From positions 1 to 13,944 of the forward strand of contig JAUVXS010000030.1 of the NCBI GenBank assembly GCA_030603485.1: a DNA stretch of 13,944 nucleotides, in the 5' to 3' direction. Below the pieces are notes generated by a model. It was not told the DNA's origin and made no database searches. It saw nothing but the letters and a program-made list of their open reading frames with translations. Positions 1 to 6,619 of this stretch are shown one piece after another. Made by a program: the position numbers and the translations under genes. Origin of the DNA: Dehalococcoidia bacterium. GTDB taxonomy: Bacteria > Chloroflexota > Dehalococcoidia > GIF9 > AB-539-J10. Within the stretch, counting starts at the first letter, position 1. Each line of letters begins with the position of its first letter.

Positions 1-456
1 GAGTTCACTGGCGTCGATGCCTTCATTATCGCTGATAGTCTTTAGTGCCGTTACGTCACCATCGCCAGCCTCTTCCAGGCGATAGACAGTGCCGTCAGCG
101 CAGCCGACATAGACGATCTCATCATCATCGTAGTTGGGCGAAACGGCTATATCCACTATCGCATCGGCGGCATCATCCAGCTCGGTGTCGTCCCAGGTGT
201 AGCCATCGTCCTCTGACTTCTGCACCAGCCATGCGCGGGTGTCCGCGTCGAAGACGGCGGCAAAGATGGTGCCGTCGGGGGCGACTGCCATCGTGCCGAC
301 ATCGGTGTCGGCATCAATGGAGGGCAGTCCCCACTCACCCCAGTCGTTCTCCGTATAGTCAGCGGCGGCTGCCACTGGCGCGAAGGCGACTGTCAGGCTG
401 AGAACCATGACCAGAGTCAGAGCTACGCCCAGCACTCCTTTCAATTTTCTTTTCAT
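1..456 (-). CDS. Secreted/cell-surface protein, partial (C-terminus beyond the window)
   Basis: The reading frame is open for 152 codons from ATG at 456 to the left edge with no stop, so only the N-terminal part is visible. It begins MKRKLKG, followed by a long hydrophobic stretch and an APVAAAA cleavage region, a textbook Sec signal peptide of about 33 residues. The mature part is acidic and rich in Asp, Gly and Ala. Phrases such as VAPDGTIFAAVFDA and VAVSPNYDDDEIVYVG-like segments resemble beta-propeller/BNR-type surface proteins, so an exported binding or surface-layer-associated role is inferred. A GGGAG ribosome site lies just upstream of the ATG. GC content is clearly higher than in the accessory genes further right. 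The exact function is unknown; export is near certain. Confidence 0.85.
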   Translation of the reverse strand, partial: MKRKLKGVLGVALTLVMVLSLTVAFAPVAAAADYTENDWGEWGLPSIDADTDVGTMAVAPDGTIFAAVFDADTRAWLVQKSEDDGYTWDDTELDDAADAIVDIAVSPNYDDDEIVYVGCADGTVYRLEEAGDGDVTALKTISDNEGIDASEL

Positions 457-550
457 TATGTATTCACTCCCTTTCGGATTATTATTTGTGTCCCCATAAA
501 TAGAGTATAAAACCTAATATCCCCTCCTTTATATGGAGACAAGGTTTCTC

Positions 551-601
551 TTAAGCTTTGCTTGCGCTTATCACGCACTCCCCCTTGCGGGCTCTAACCA
601 T
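551..601 (-). CDS. Possible 16-residue leader peptide upstream of the secreted protein gene
   Basis: An ATG at 601 on the minus strand opens a 16-codon frame, MVRARKGECVISASKA, ending in TAA at 551. It is preceded at optimal spacing by AAAGGAGGTGAT, an almost complete complement to the 3' end of 16S rRNA. Such a site in front of so short a frame suggests a translated leader or a very small peptide, in the same direction as the secreted protein gene 95 bases downstream. No family is recognised, and the coding potential cannot be judged from 16 residues. The alternative is a relic of a longer gene. Confidence 0.35.
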   Translation of the reverse strand: MVRARKGECVISASKA

Positions 602-730
602 ACGCATCACCTCCTTTCAACTTCAGGACTGAAGGCACAGAACCGAAAGCAGAAAAGCCAGCGAGCAAAAAAGAAAATTAAACTCTACTAGCCAAAGAGC
701 CCAGTCCTACCCCCTTACAGCCACTTTCCC

Positions 731-820
731 GGCAGGGGAAGAACCGCAAGGAGGCGAGCCAGTGAGCAAGGTCGATGAAAACTCTGCTTGGCCCGGATAT
801 CCACCGCTCTATCCCCTGCC
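731..820 (+). ncRNA. Candidate structured RNA closed by a 9-10 bp stem
   Basis: The segment starts GGCAGGGGA and ends TCCCCTGCC, so its ends pair perfectly and enclose about 70 nt. Inside lies the 27-nt sequence repeated at 1356-1382, whose ends can pair locally (AGT/ACT plus GCC/GGC). An intrinsic terminator in plus orientation follows 15 nt later, which favours transcription on the plus strand. It matches no SRP, RNase P, tmRNA or common riboswitch signature I can recall. Read on the minus strand it would lie in the 5' region of the secreted protein gene, so the strand is not certain. No convincing promoter was found directly upstream on plus. Confidence 0.4.
761..787 (+). repeat. 27-nt direct repeat, copy 1
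   Basis: This stretch, beginning AGTGAGCAAGGTCGATGAAA and ending ACTCTGC, is identical at all 27 positions to 1356-1382. The flanks differ between the copies. Both copies are in the plus orientation and both are followed by a plus-strand intrinsic terminator (48 and 94 nt later). That suggests a shared RNA element rather than a chance or purely DNA-level duplication. Confidence 0.85.
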
Positions 821-834
821 AGCTTAATAAAGCC

Positions 835-885
835 AAAGGGCTCACAAGCACACCCCCACTTGGGGTCTCTGAGCCCTTTTTATTT
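835..885 (+). terminator. Intrinsic terminator
   Basis: AAAGGGCTCA (835-844) pairs perfectly with TGAGCCCTTT (870-879). An internal CCCC/GGGG helix extends the hairpin, and a T-rich tract, CTTTTTATTT, follows. It would end a transcript coming from the structured element at 731-820. No protein-coding gene on plus lies immediately upstream. Confidence 0.75.
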
Positions 886-912
886 GACTTATCTTCAGAA
901 TCGCTTTAGAAT
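884..912 (+). promoter_or_regulatory. Possible sigma70-type promoter
   Basis: TTGACT (884-889) and TAGAAT (907-912) are separated by 17 bases. The predicted start near 919 would give only a short transcript before the hairpin at 956-979. Either it is a chance match or it drives a small RNA of about 60 nt. There is no open reading frame. Confidence 0.3.
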
Positions 913-955
913 AATAACAAGCGTTATATAGCATTACCTGTTTCCACTCCCTCGG

Positions 956-983
956 AAAGACCTGCCCCCACAGGTCTTTTCAT
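956..983 (-). terminator. Hairpin terminator after the small RHH-like gene
   Basis: AAAGACCTG (956-964) pairs with CAGGTCTTT (971-979) around a 6-nt loop. It lies about 20 bases past the stop of the minus-strand gene at 1000-1188 and probably ends that transcript. The U-tract is longer on the plus strand, so it may work in both directions. Confidence 0.55.
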
Positions 984-999
984 CTTCCAGAACTTAGGT

Positions 1000-1188
1000 T
1001 CATCCTACTGGCACTTTCTGCTGCTCTTTTCTCCGCGAGTACTCCCTCTTTTTCTGCTTCCAAAATTGCAGCAGGTCTTGAATCACACCATCATAACTCT
1101 GCCCCGGGTGCTTAACTGAATCTAAGCCATCCTTGGTTTGCTGCCTTACAGCGATACAAGACCGACGCTCTCTAACTTTAGTGACCAC
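1000..1188 (-). CDS. Small ribbon-helix-helix-like protein (antitoxin-type)
   Basis: This is a 62-residue basic protein starting from GTG at 1188 with a GGGAG ribosome site. Its central phrase, residues about 15-42 (QTKDGLDSVKHPGQSYDGVIQDLL), matches the pattern of small prokaryotic proteins in which 'L..lk.hp.eSYddvI..Ll' forms a ribbon-helix-helix-like fold seen in antitoxins and small regulators. The C-terminus is strongly charged (KQKKREYSRRKEQQK). A consensus promoter lies upstream (1277-1305) and a hairpin terminator downstream, so it is a complete single-gene unit. No partner toxin is visible next to it. A DNA-binding regulatory role is inferred from the family pattern only. Confidence 0.65.
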   Translation of the reverse strand: MVTKVRERRSCIAVRQQTKDGLDSVKHPGQSYDGVIQDLLQFWKQKKREYSRRKEQQKVPVG

Positions 1189-1276
1189 TGCCCACTCCCA
1201 CCTATCAATAACAAAACCCTTAACTTCCCAGGGGCATCTACGATATCATAGAATTTTGTCTACCACTTCATATAAA

Positions 1277-1305
1277 AGTATAAAGCAGGAATTGCATTTT
1301 GTCAA
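1277..1305 (-). promoter_or_regulatory. Strong sigma70-type promoter for the RHH-like gene
   Basis: On the minus strand, TTGACA (1300-1305) and TATACT (1277-1282) are spaced 17 bases apart. The predicted start is near 1270, 80 bases before the GTG at 1188. It overlaps the oppositely directed promoter at 1292-1321, so the two probably compete. Confidence 0.75.
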
Positions 1306-1321
1306 GCCCTTTTGCTATAAT
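1292..1321 (+). promoter_or_regulatory. Divergent promoter with extended -10
   Basis: TATAAT at 1316-1321 is preceded by TG (extended -10 TGCTATAAT) and, 18 bases upstream, by a weak -35, TTGCAT (1292-1297). The predicted start is at about 1328-1331. ATTTTGTC occurs at 1253-1260 and 1296-1303, and its inverse GACAAAAT at 1335-1342. These boxes bracket both promoters and could be operator half-sites for a local regulator such as the XRE protein downstream. Confidence 0.55.
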
Positions 1322-1337
1322 ATCTCTTTAGATAGAC

Positions 1338-1355
1338 AAAATGGGACAAATTGAG
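1338..1355 (+). repeat. 18-bp near-direct repeat, left copy
   Basis: AAAATGGGACAAATTGAG matches 12458-12475 (AAAATGGCACAATTTGAG) at 16 of 18 positions, in the same orientation. The pair brackets the block that runs from the XRE regulator to the membrane-protein gene. Confidence 0.45.
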
Positions 1356-1382
1356 AGTGAGCAAGGTCGATGAAAACTCTGC
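1356..1382 (+). repeat. 27-nt direct repeat, copy 2
   Basis: Identical to 761-787. It begins immediately after the 18-bp sequence (1338-1355) that recurs with two mismatches at 12458-12475, so two different repeats abut here. Confidence 0.85.
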
Positions 1383-1475
1383 ATGATGTTGAGAGGCTCG
1401 AAAATCCCAGCGTATCTACGCCATATATGATGTTGTCTACTGCTATATACGCTATACAGCAGTAGAGTAACACTG

Positions 1476-1530
1476 AAAGCAACCCCTTTGAACCCTTGAT
1501 GATGGCTAAAAAGGGGTTGCTTTATTTTTT
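1476..1530 (+). terminator. Strong intrinsic terminator just before the XRE gene
   Basis: AAAGCAACCCCTTT (1476-1489) and AAAGGGGTTGCTTT (1510-1523) form a perfect 14-bp stem, followed by TTTATTTTTT. It lies between the promoter at 1292-1321 and the regulator's start at 1548. Transcription of the regulator from that promoter would therefore need read-through or antitermination. Confidence 0.8.
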
Positions 1531-1547
1531 GTGGAGGAGGTGGTAAT

Positions 1548-1916
1548 GTGGCGAATAAAGAGCTAGGTGACTTCTTACTCGAGCAGTGTAAGCAGAAGCG
1601 GTTATCGCTCCGCAATCTATCGATAAATTCTGGTCTCAGTGCCGGGACTGTTCACAGTATCATCAACAGGCAATACCAGCCGACCCTATTTTCGCTGAAT
1701 CGGCTGGCAGACCATCTTGGTGTCAAGAGACAATATCTGTGGCAGCTAGCTGGACTGCTTGAGGATATGGACTACGATGCCCAAACTACCTTTGAGGACC
1801 CCCAGCTGCGGTTTCATTTTGCCCAGGTTGATAAGTTACCTAGAGTAGCTAGAAGTCTGATAATTAGCCTTATTGAGTCGGTGATAATCTTCCTTGAGGC
1901 AGACGAAGTAGACTAG
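1548..1916 (+). CDS. XRE-family helix-turn-helix regulator
   Basis: This is a 122-residue protein starting at GTG 1548, 8 bases after a GGAGGAGG ribosome site. Residues about 5-62 form a Cro/cI-type helix-turn-helix: a helix with LEQCKQKRLSLRNLS, a recognition segment (GLSAGTVHSIINRQYQPTL), then LNRLADHLGVKRQYLWQLAG. The remaining 60 residues are mostly helical and probably mediate dimerisation. It is the only dedicated DNA-binding protein between the strong terminator and the restriction enzyme gene 371 bases downstream. A role like that of restriction-modification controller proteins, or in control of the divergent promoters, is inferred. The sequence gives no direct evidence of its operator. 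Confidence 0.8.
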   Translation: MANKELGDFLLEQCKQKRLSLRNLSINSGLSAGTVHSIINRQYQPTLFSLNRLADHLGVKRQYLWQLAGLLEDMDYDAQTTFEDPQLRFHFAQVDKLPRVARSLIISLIESVIIFLEADEVD

Positions 1917-1968
1917 ACCACCAGTCTACCTGATATCGCCCCCCCTAATTACCATTACTTTTTCCCTA

Positions 1969-1996
1969 TTGACACTCTGCATGGACGCTTTATACT
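1969..1996 (+). promoter_or_regulatory. Strong promoter ahead of the restriction-modification gene
   Basis: TTGACA (1969-1974) and TATACT (1991-1996) are separated by 16 bases, with a predicted start near 2003. It shares the layout TTGACA-N3-TGCA-N5/6-GCTTTATACTT with the minus-strand promoter at 1277-1305, which suggests common ancestry or regulation. Confidence 0.7.
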
Positions 1997-2287
1997 TAAA
2001 GTATATACGACAATAGTCATTTCTGATTACCGATGCATGTTTATTGGGATAGGGCAAAGAAACGGCGAAGGTAGTTAAATGGTAAGCCACCCAGAAAAAC
2101 GCCTAGATTTTGATTCTGTGACGCCAGTTCTCAAGACCTGAAAACGTGAGTGAACAAAGCGCTATTTTGTGCAGTCACGCTGCCTTAGGCTAGTTAATCA
2201 TTCGAAGACGCAAGGCTTCTTTATGTATACCGCCGTATTATGTAGTATAATGCTGCTAAATCGAAGCTCAAACGGTGGTAGCATGTC
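1997..2287 (+). other. Long untranslated leader before the restriction-modification gene
   Basis: About 285 bases separate the promoter from the GTG at 2288. No convincing gene lies here. The stretch can form local pairings (CTCA/TGAG near 2135-2155, and GCCTA near 2102 with TAGGC near 2188). It contains a TATAAT at 2246-2251 with a poor -35, possibly a second promoter with a start near 2258. A regulatory RNA function is possible, but no known class is recognised. Confidence 0.35.
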
Positions 2288-5200
2288 GTGAATGAAAAGA
2301 ATCTCAAGTTATTGGCTCAATATACACACACCATTGAGAAAGAACTGCTTGCTGGTAATGCAACAGAGCATACTCACCGCCCAGCACTCAAGACTTTGCT
2401 ACAGGGAATAGTGTCAGGTGTAGTCGCTACCAATGAACCAAGAAGAATTGAATGCGGTGCACCTGACTTTGTAATAGGTAAGGGTTCAGCTACCATCGGT
2501 TATGTTGAAGCCAAGGATGTTGGCAAGAGCCTAGATGAAGCGGAGAAATCAGAGCAGTTACAGCGCTATTTTAGTTCCCTCACAAATCTTATTCTTACCG
2601 ATTACCTTGAGTTCCGCTGGTATGTAGATGGCGAGTGCCGACTTAAAGCTCGTCTGGGAGGTCCAGCTAGGGACGGTAAAATAAGGCGGGATAAGGCAGG
2701 CGCTGAAGCAGTTGCCGAGCTTCTAAGTGGCTTTTTACACCACCGGGCAGAGAGGGTAGGTACGCCGAAAGAACTGGCTGAGCGCATGGCTCGTCAGGCG
2801 CACATGATACGCGACCTGATTATCAGGGCCTTCAAGCAAGAGGCGGAGACTGGCGGATTGCATAACCAGCTGGCGGCTTTCCGTGATAACCTGATTCCTG
2901 ATCTCTCTACGGAATACTTTGCCGATATGTACGCCCAGACCATTACCTATGGGCTGTTTGCCGCCCGGTGTAACGCGCCGGATAACAAGGACTTCACCCG
3001 ACAGAATGCCGCCTACCTGCTGCCGAAAACCAACCCGTTCCTACGCAAGCTGTTTAACACCATCGCCGGGCCCGAACTCGATGACCGTATTGCCTGGCTG
3101 GTGGATGACCTGACGCAGATTCTGGCGCAGGCAGACATGGAAGCCGTCCTGAAGAACTTCGGCAAGCACAGCGGCAAGGAAGACCCGGTAGTGCATTTCT
3201 ACGAAACCTTCCTGAAAGCCTACGATTCCAAGGTGCGGGAGATGCGAGGCGTTTATTACACGCCGGAGCCGGTAGTCTCATATATCGTGCGGTCAATAGA
3301 TGGCCTGCTGAAAGACTGCTTCAACAAGCCGCAAGGGCTGGCAGACCCCGATGTATATATCCTTGACCCCGCCACCGGCACGGCCACCTTCCTCTACATG
3401 GTCATCAATGAAATTCGCCAGGCCTTTGCCGGCCAGGAAGGGATGTGGAACGACTATGTGGCGGAAAAACTGCTGAAGCGCATTTTTGGCTTTGAGTTGC
3501 TGATGGCTCCCTATGCCGTCGCCCATCTCAAACTGGGATTACTGCTGCAACAGACAGGCTATAAATTTCAGAGTGACGAGCGACTGGGTATCTACTTGAC
3601 CAATACGCTGGATGAAGCCTTAAAACACGCTGAGAATGTATTTGCAGGGTGGATAAACGAGGAAGCTAACGCTGCTGCTGAAATTAAAAAAGAAAAACCG
3701 ATTATGGTTGTATTAGGTAATCCTCCCTATTCCGGCCACTCGGCAAATGCATCTACGAAAAAACAGGCTATCAAAGCCGGTACACAATATTGGAAAAGGA
3801 TACATGGAAAGTGGGAATGGGTAAAAGCGAGAAACGATATAGTAGATACTGTCCCAACGTTTATCGGGAAATTGATGGATGACTATTATGTTGTGGATGG
3901 ACAGCCTCTTGGAGAAAGAAATCCCAAGTGGCTCCAAGATGACTATGTTAAATTCATCCGCTTCGGGCAATGGCGTATCGAGCGCACCGGGCAGGGCATC
4001 CTGGGCTTTATCACCAATCACTCTTACCTGGATAACCCGACCTTCCGCGGCATGCGCCAGTCACTGATGAATACTTTTACCGATATTTACATCCTTAATC
4101 TTCATGGCAGTTCTAGAAGAGGAGAACAAGCTCCGGGTAATATCAGAGACGAGAATGTCTTTGATATTCAGCAGGGGGTAGCTATAGGTCTTTTTGTGAA
4201 AGAATCAGGCAAAGCAGAACCAGCCACAGTCCACTACACAGATCTCTGGGGCCTGCATGGTGACTGGCCAAGCCCGCAGCCAGGGACAAAATATTTCACT
4301 CTTTCTGAGACAGACATTAGCACGACCGAATGGGACAAACTTGAACCCCATAGCCCGTATTACTTGTTCGTGCCCAGAGATGAGGCGAAATCGGAAGAGT
4401 ATGAAAAAGGCTGGAAAGTGACTAATATATTTCCGGTTAATAGCGTTGGTATCGTTACGGCCAGAGATGACCTGACTATTAAATGGGCTGTAAAAGATGT
4501 TGAAGCAACCATTAAGGATTTTGCCTCATTGTCTGTCGAAGGGGCAAGAGAGAAATACGATTTAGGTAAAGATACTCGTGACTGGAAAGTGTCTCTAGCA
4601 CAAAAAGACCTCAAAGATTCTGGTTTGCTTCCAGAAAAGGTAGTTCCTATCCTCTACCGCCCGTTTGATCCCAGATACACCTATTATACCGGACATTCCA
4701 GGGGTTTCCATTGTATGCCACGTCCTGATGTCATGCGCCACATGCTAGCAGACAAGAATATTGGTCTTGTCTGCTGTAGGCAACAATCTCAATTAGGCCT
4801 ATGGTCTCTTGTTGAAGTTGCAAATGGCATCATAGAGTCCTGTTACATTTCAAATAAGACTCGTGAAATTAACTACCTGCTTCCCCTCTACCTCTACCCC
4901 GCCGAAGGCGAGATGCAGTTTGATGGTGGACACCGCCGCCCCAACCTGAACCCGGAGTTTATCAAAGAGTTCTCAGATAAGCTGGGATTGCGTTTTGTCG
5001 ATGATAGCAGGGGAGACCTTGAGCAGACCTTCGGCCCGGAGGATATCTTCCACTATGCCTACGCTATCTTTCACTCTCCCACTTACCGCACCCGCTACGC
5101 CGAGTTCCTCAAGATAGACTTCCTTCGCCTGCCTCTGACCTCGGATAAAGGACTTTTCAAAGCGCTGGCAGAGAAAGGCACTGAACTCGTATCCTTGCAC

Positions 5201-5524
5201 CTCATGGAATCGCCTACCCTGAACACGCTCATTACCAAGTATCCTGTTACCGGCTCCAATGACGTCGAGAAAATTATCTACGACGAGAAAACGCAGCGAA
5301 TCTACATCAACAAAACGCAATACTTTGAAGGTGTTTCGCCTGAGGTCTGGGAATTCCAAATCGGCGGCTACCAGGTCTGCCAGAAGTGGCTTAAAGACCG
5401 TAAGGGCCGGAAGATAGGAGTCGATGACTCAACCCATTACCAGAAAATCGTAGTAGCACTAAAAGAGACAATTCGCCTGATGGCTGAGATAGACGAAATT
5501 ATCCCGGGGTGGCCGGTGGAGTGA
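2288..5524 (+). CDS. Single-chain restriction-modification enzyme (PD-(D/E)xK nuclease + N6-adenine methylase + type ISP-like specificity domain)
   Basis: This 1078-residue protein should both cut unmodified DNA and methylate adenine at the same target. Residues about 40-130 carry a nuclease core with D60 (PDFVI) and E74-x-K76 (YVEAKD). Residues about 325-485 hold the methylase core: SAM-binding DPATGTATF at 360-368, and the catalytic NPPY at 478-481 that marks N6-adenine methylation. Residues about 690-1000 include YRPFDPRYTYYTG (790 onward) and PRPDVMRHML, typical of the type ISP C-terminal specificity domain. Unlike LlaGI-type ISP enzymes there is no helicase between nuclease and methylase, so type IIG-like action is more likely. 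It starts at GTG 2288 with a weak GGTGG site; an ATG at 2283 stops at once. Base composition shifts from GC-rich to AT-rich within the gene. Confidence 0.9.
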   Translation: MNEKNLKLLAQYTHTIEKELLAGNATEHTHRPALKTLLQGIVSGVVATNEPRRIECGAPDFVIGKGSATIGYVEAKDVGKSLDEAEKSEQLQRYFSSLTNLILTDYLEFRWYVDGECRLKARLGGPARDGKIRRDKAGAEAVAELLSGFLHHRAERVGTPKELAERMARQAHMIRDLIIRAFKQEAETGGLHNQLAAFRDNLIPDLSTEYFADMYAQTITYGLFAARCNAPDNKDFTRQNAAYLLPKTNPFLRKLFNTIAGPELDDRIAWLVDDLTQILAQADMEAVLKNFGKHSGKEDPVVHFYETFLKAYDSKVREMRGVYYTPEPVVSYIVRSIDGLLKDCFNKPQGLADPDVYILDPATGTATFLYMVINEIRQAFAGQEGMWNDYVAEKLLKRIFGFELLMAPYAVAHLKLGLLLQQTGYKFQSDERLGIYLTNTLDEALKHAENVFAGWINEEANAAAEIKKEKPIMVVLGNPPYSGHSANASTKKQAIKAGTQYWKRIHGKWEWVKARNDIVDTVPTFIGKLMDDYYVVDGQPLGERNPKWLQDDYVKFIRFGQWRIERTGQGILGFITNHSYLDNPTFRGMRQSLMNTFTDIYILNLHGSSRRGEQAPGNIRDENVFDIQQGVAIGLFVKESGKAEPATVHYTDLWGLHGDWPSPQPGTKYFTLSETDISTTEWDKLEPHSPYYLFVPRDEAKSEEYEKGWKVTNIFPVNSVGIVTARDDLTIKWAVKDVEATIKDFASLSVEGAREKYDLGKDTRDWKVSLAQKDLKDSGLLPEKVVPILYRPFDPRYTYYTGHSRGFHCMPRPDVMRHMLADKNIGLVCCRQQSQLGLWSLVEVANGIIESCYISNKTREINYLLPLYLYPAEGEMQFDGGHRRPNLNPEFIKEFSDKLGLRFVDDSRGDLEQTFGPEDIFHYAYAIFHSPTYRTRYAEFLKIDFLRLPLTSDKGLFKALAEKGTELVSLHLMESPTLNTLITKYPVTGSNDVEKIIYDEKTQRIYINKTQYFEGVSPEVWEFQIGGYQVCQKWLKDRKGRKIGVDDSTHYQKIVVALKETIRLMAEIDEIIPGWPVE

Positions 5525-5530
5525 ATAACC

Positions 5531-6484
5531 GTGAAGAAGGAAGTCTATAATCTGGAATTTCCGTCTTGGTGTAAAGAGATAACAATCTTCGGATATCACT
5601 TTACCAGAGTAGATGACTACCGAGACAGATTAGTCAGTTTGCAGCATTTTATTACAGCCACAGTCCACGCTGAGTTCGAGGTTCGCCCCAGTGCAGGGAA
5701 TAACGCTGTAACTGCGTACGTCGACCTTCCTGAAAGAGAAGAAAAGTCAGTTCTCAAGCATCGCGGTAGTGACAACACCGCCCTGAGCGATATCCTGCTT
5801 CTCCTCTCCATTTTTACCAGTCGTGATGTATTCATGGTTGATAATGCAGGCAGTGCAGGAAAGTATAGAATTTTTATAGCAGACCCCAGGGTTTGTCATT
5901 GGGGAGTAGGGCTCAGACTTTCCATCCCTTACAAAAATGAGGCTATTCCCGATGACGAGCCCTATGGTTATGATATTGGCTTTGAGGAAGGGCTTAATCA
6001 AGTATATGCATTGATCCGAAGTGAAGATTGGCAGCATAAATACGACAAGGGACACTATTTGATTCTAGCAAATATGGCTTTTCGCTGCCAGCCACTGGAG
6101 ACTGCCTTCATTCAATGCTGGACAATATGGGAGCACTTATTTACGCTTCATAACAAGCGCTGGCTTTCAGATGAACAAATAACACGGCTGAATGCGACCG
6201 AAAAGATAGCCTTTCTCCTGGTAGAGTATGCGTTAAGGGGTGAAATAGACAACAGCGGAAAAGGGCGAATTAAGTCATTGAAAGATATAAGAAACAAGCT
6301 TGTCCACTCCGGGTATTTTCCAGAGGGTAGCTCAGTTTATAATGATGCAGTCCTATTTATACGCTTGACAGAGTTTATCATAGCCAGGACACTCGGACTG
6401 GAGCCTTCTAATTTTTTCAACACAATTGAGGCATTGGAGGACTTCCTAAAACATAAATCAGAAAGTAAGAGGGGTAAGCCATGA
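5531..6484 (+). CDS. HEPN-domain protein (Apea-like), co-operonic with the restriction enzyme
   Basis: This is a 317-residue protein starting at GTG 5531, only 6 bases after the restriction enzyme stop. The C-terminal third (about 180-310) looks like an Apea-type HEPN domain: CWTIWEHLF (196-204), then DIRNKLVHSGYFP with R254-N-K-L-V-H259, the R-x4-H motif that forms the active site in HEPN ribonucleases. The N-terminal 170 residues are mixed alpha/beta and not recognised; they may sense a ligand or partner. HEPN proteins beside defence genes often act as RNases that halt growth, and that is the inference here. A non-catalytic accessory role is equally possible because many Apea-like proteins are uncharacterised. 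Translation is coupled to the downstream zinc-ribbon gene by an ATGA overlap. Confidence 0.7.
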   Translation: MKKEVYNLEFPSWCKEITIFGYHFTRVDDYRDRLVSLQHFITATVHAEFEVRPSAGNNAVTAYVDLPEREEKSVLKHRGSDNTALSDILLLLSIFTSRDVFMVDNAGSAGKYRIFIADPRVCHWGVGLRLSIPYKNEAIPDDEPYGYDIGFEEGLNQVYALIRSEDWQHKYDKGHYLILANMAFRCQPLETAFIQCWTIWEHLFTLHNKRWLSDEQITRLNATEKIAFLLVEYALRGEIDNSGKGRIKSLKDIRNKLVHSGYFPEGSSVYNDAVLFIRLTEFIIARTLGLEPSNFFNTIEALEDFLKHKSESKRGKP

Positions 6485-6588
6485 AAAAATGCCCCAGCTG
6501 CGGGTTTGAAGACGAGGGTCATTTTTGCAGCCATTGCGGGACGGTTTTACCCAAGCTTGCCGCTTCCAGCGATGCCAGTCACACATAA
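6481..6588 (+). CDS. 35-residue zinc-ribbon protein
   Basis: The start ATG overlaps the stop of the HEPN gene by 4 bases (ATGA). The frame runs 35 codons to TAA at 6588. The protein starts MKKCPSCGFEDEGHFCSHCG: two CxxC knuckles (C4/C7 and C16/C19), spaced as in the short zinc-ribbon domains found at the ends of many bacterial proteins. The tail is Ser/Ala rich. Its coupling to the HEPN gene suggests a small partner or a detached domain of it. It could also be the remaining N-terminus of a longer zinc-ribbon protein cut short by the next block. Confidence 0.6.
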   Translation: MKKCPSCGFEDEGHFCSHCGTVLPKLAASSDASHT

Positions 6589-6619
6589 CGTCACAATGTT
6601 TAATGTACTAGAGTGGAAG

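Larger units (their letters stand above)
1328..1533 (+). ncRNA. RNA leader or ~205-nt small RNA upstream of the XRE regulator
   Basis: The predicted transcript begins near 1328. It contains the 27-nt repeat (flanks able to pair, AGAGT/ACTCT), then a 9-bp hairpin TCTACTGCT/AGCAGTAGA (1436-1444 with 1458-1466), then a 14-bp terminator hairpin. The regulator's ribosome site begins right after the terminator's T-tract. The layout is that of an attenuator or riboswitch controlling the regulator, or of an independent small RNA. Its sequence matches no riboswitch class I can name, and it contains no open frame with a ribosome site. Confidence 0.45.

Noticed and set aside
45..401. Plus-strand frame of 118 codons rich in Arg, His and Pro
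   Set aside because: Shadow of the GC-rich secreted protein gene on the minus strand; the composition is typical of a wrong frame.
731..820. SRP RNA, tmRNA, RNase P RNA or a known riboswitch
   Set aside because: The closing stem suggested a known RNA, but the conserved SRP tetraloop region, tmRNA ends, RNase P core and common riboswitch signatures are all absent.
1328..1615. Minus-strand frame of 95 codons
   Set aside because: Runs through the leader, the terminator hairpin and the start of the XRE gene in antisense; no ribosome site or recognisable domain.
5531..6484. Missing CD-NTase hidden in an unrecognised protein
   Set aside because: I looked for a GS-containing loop followed by D-x-D in the HEPN protein and in all proteins of 6755-12425 and found none; a profile search would be needed to exclude a strongly diverged one.
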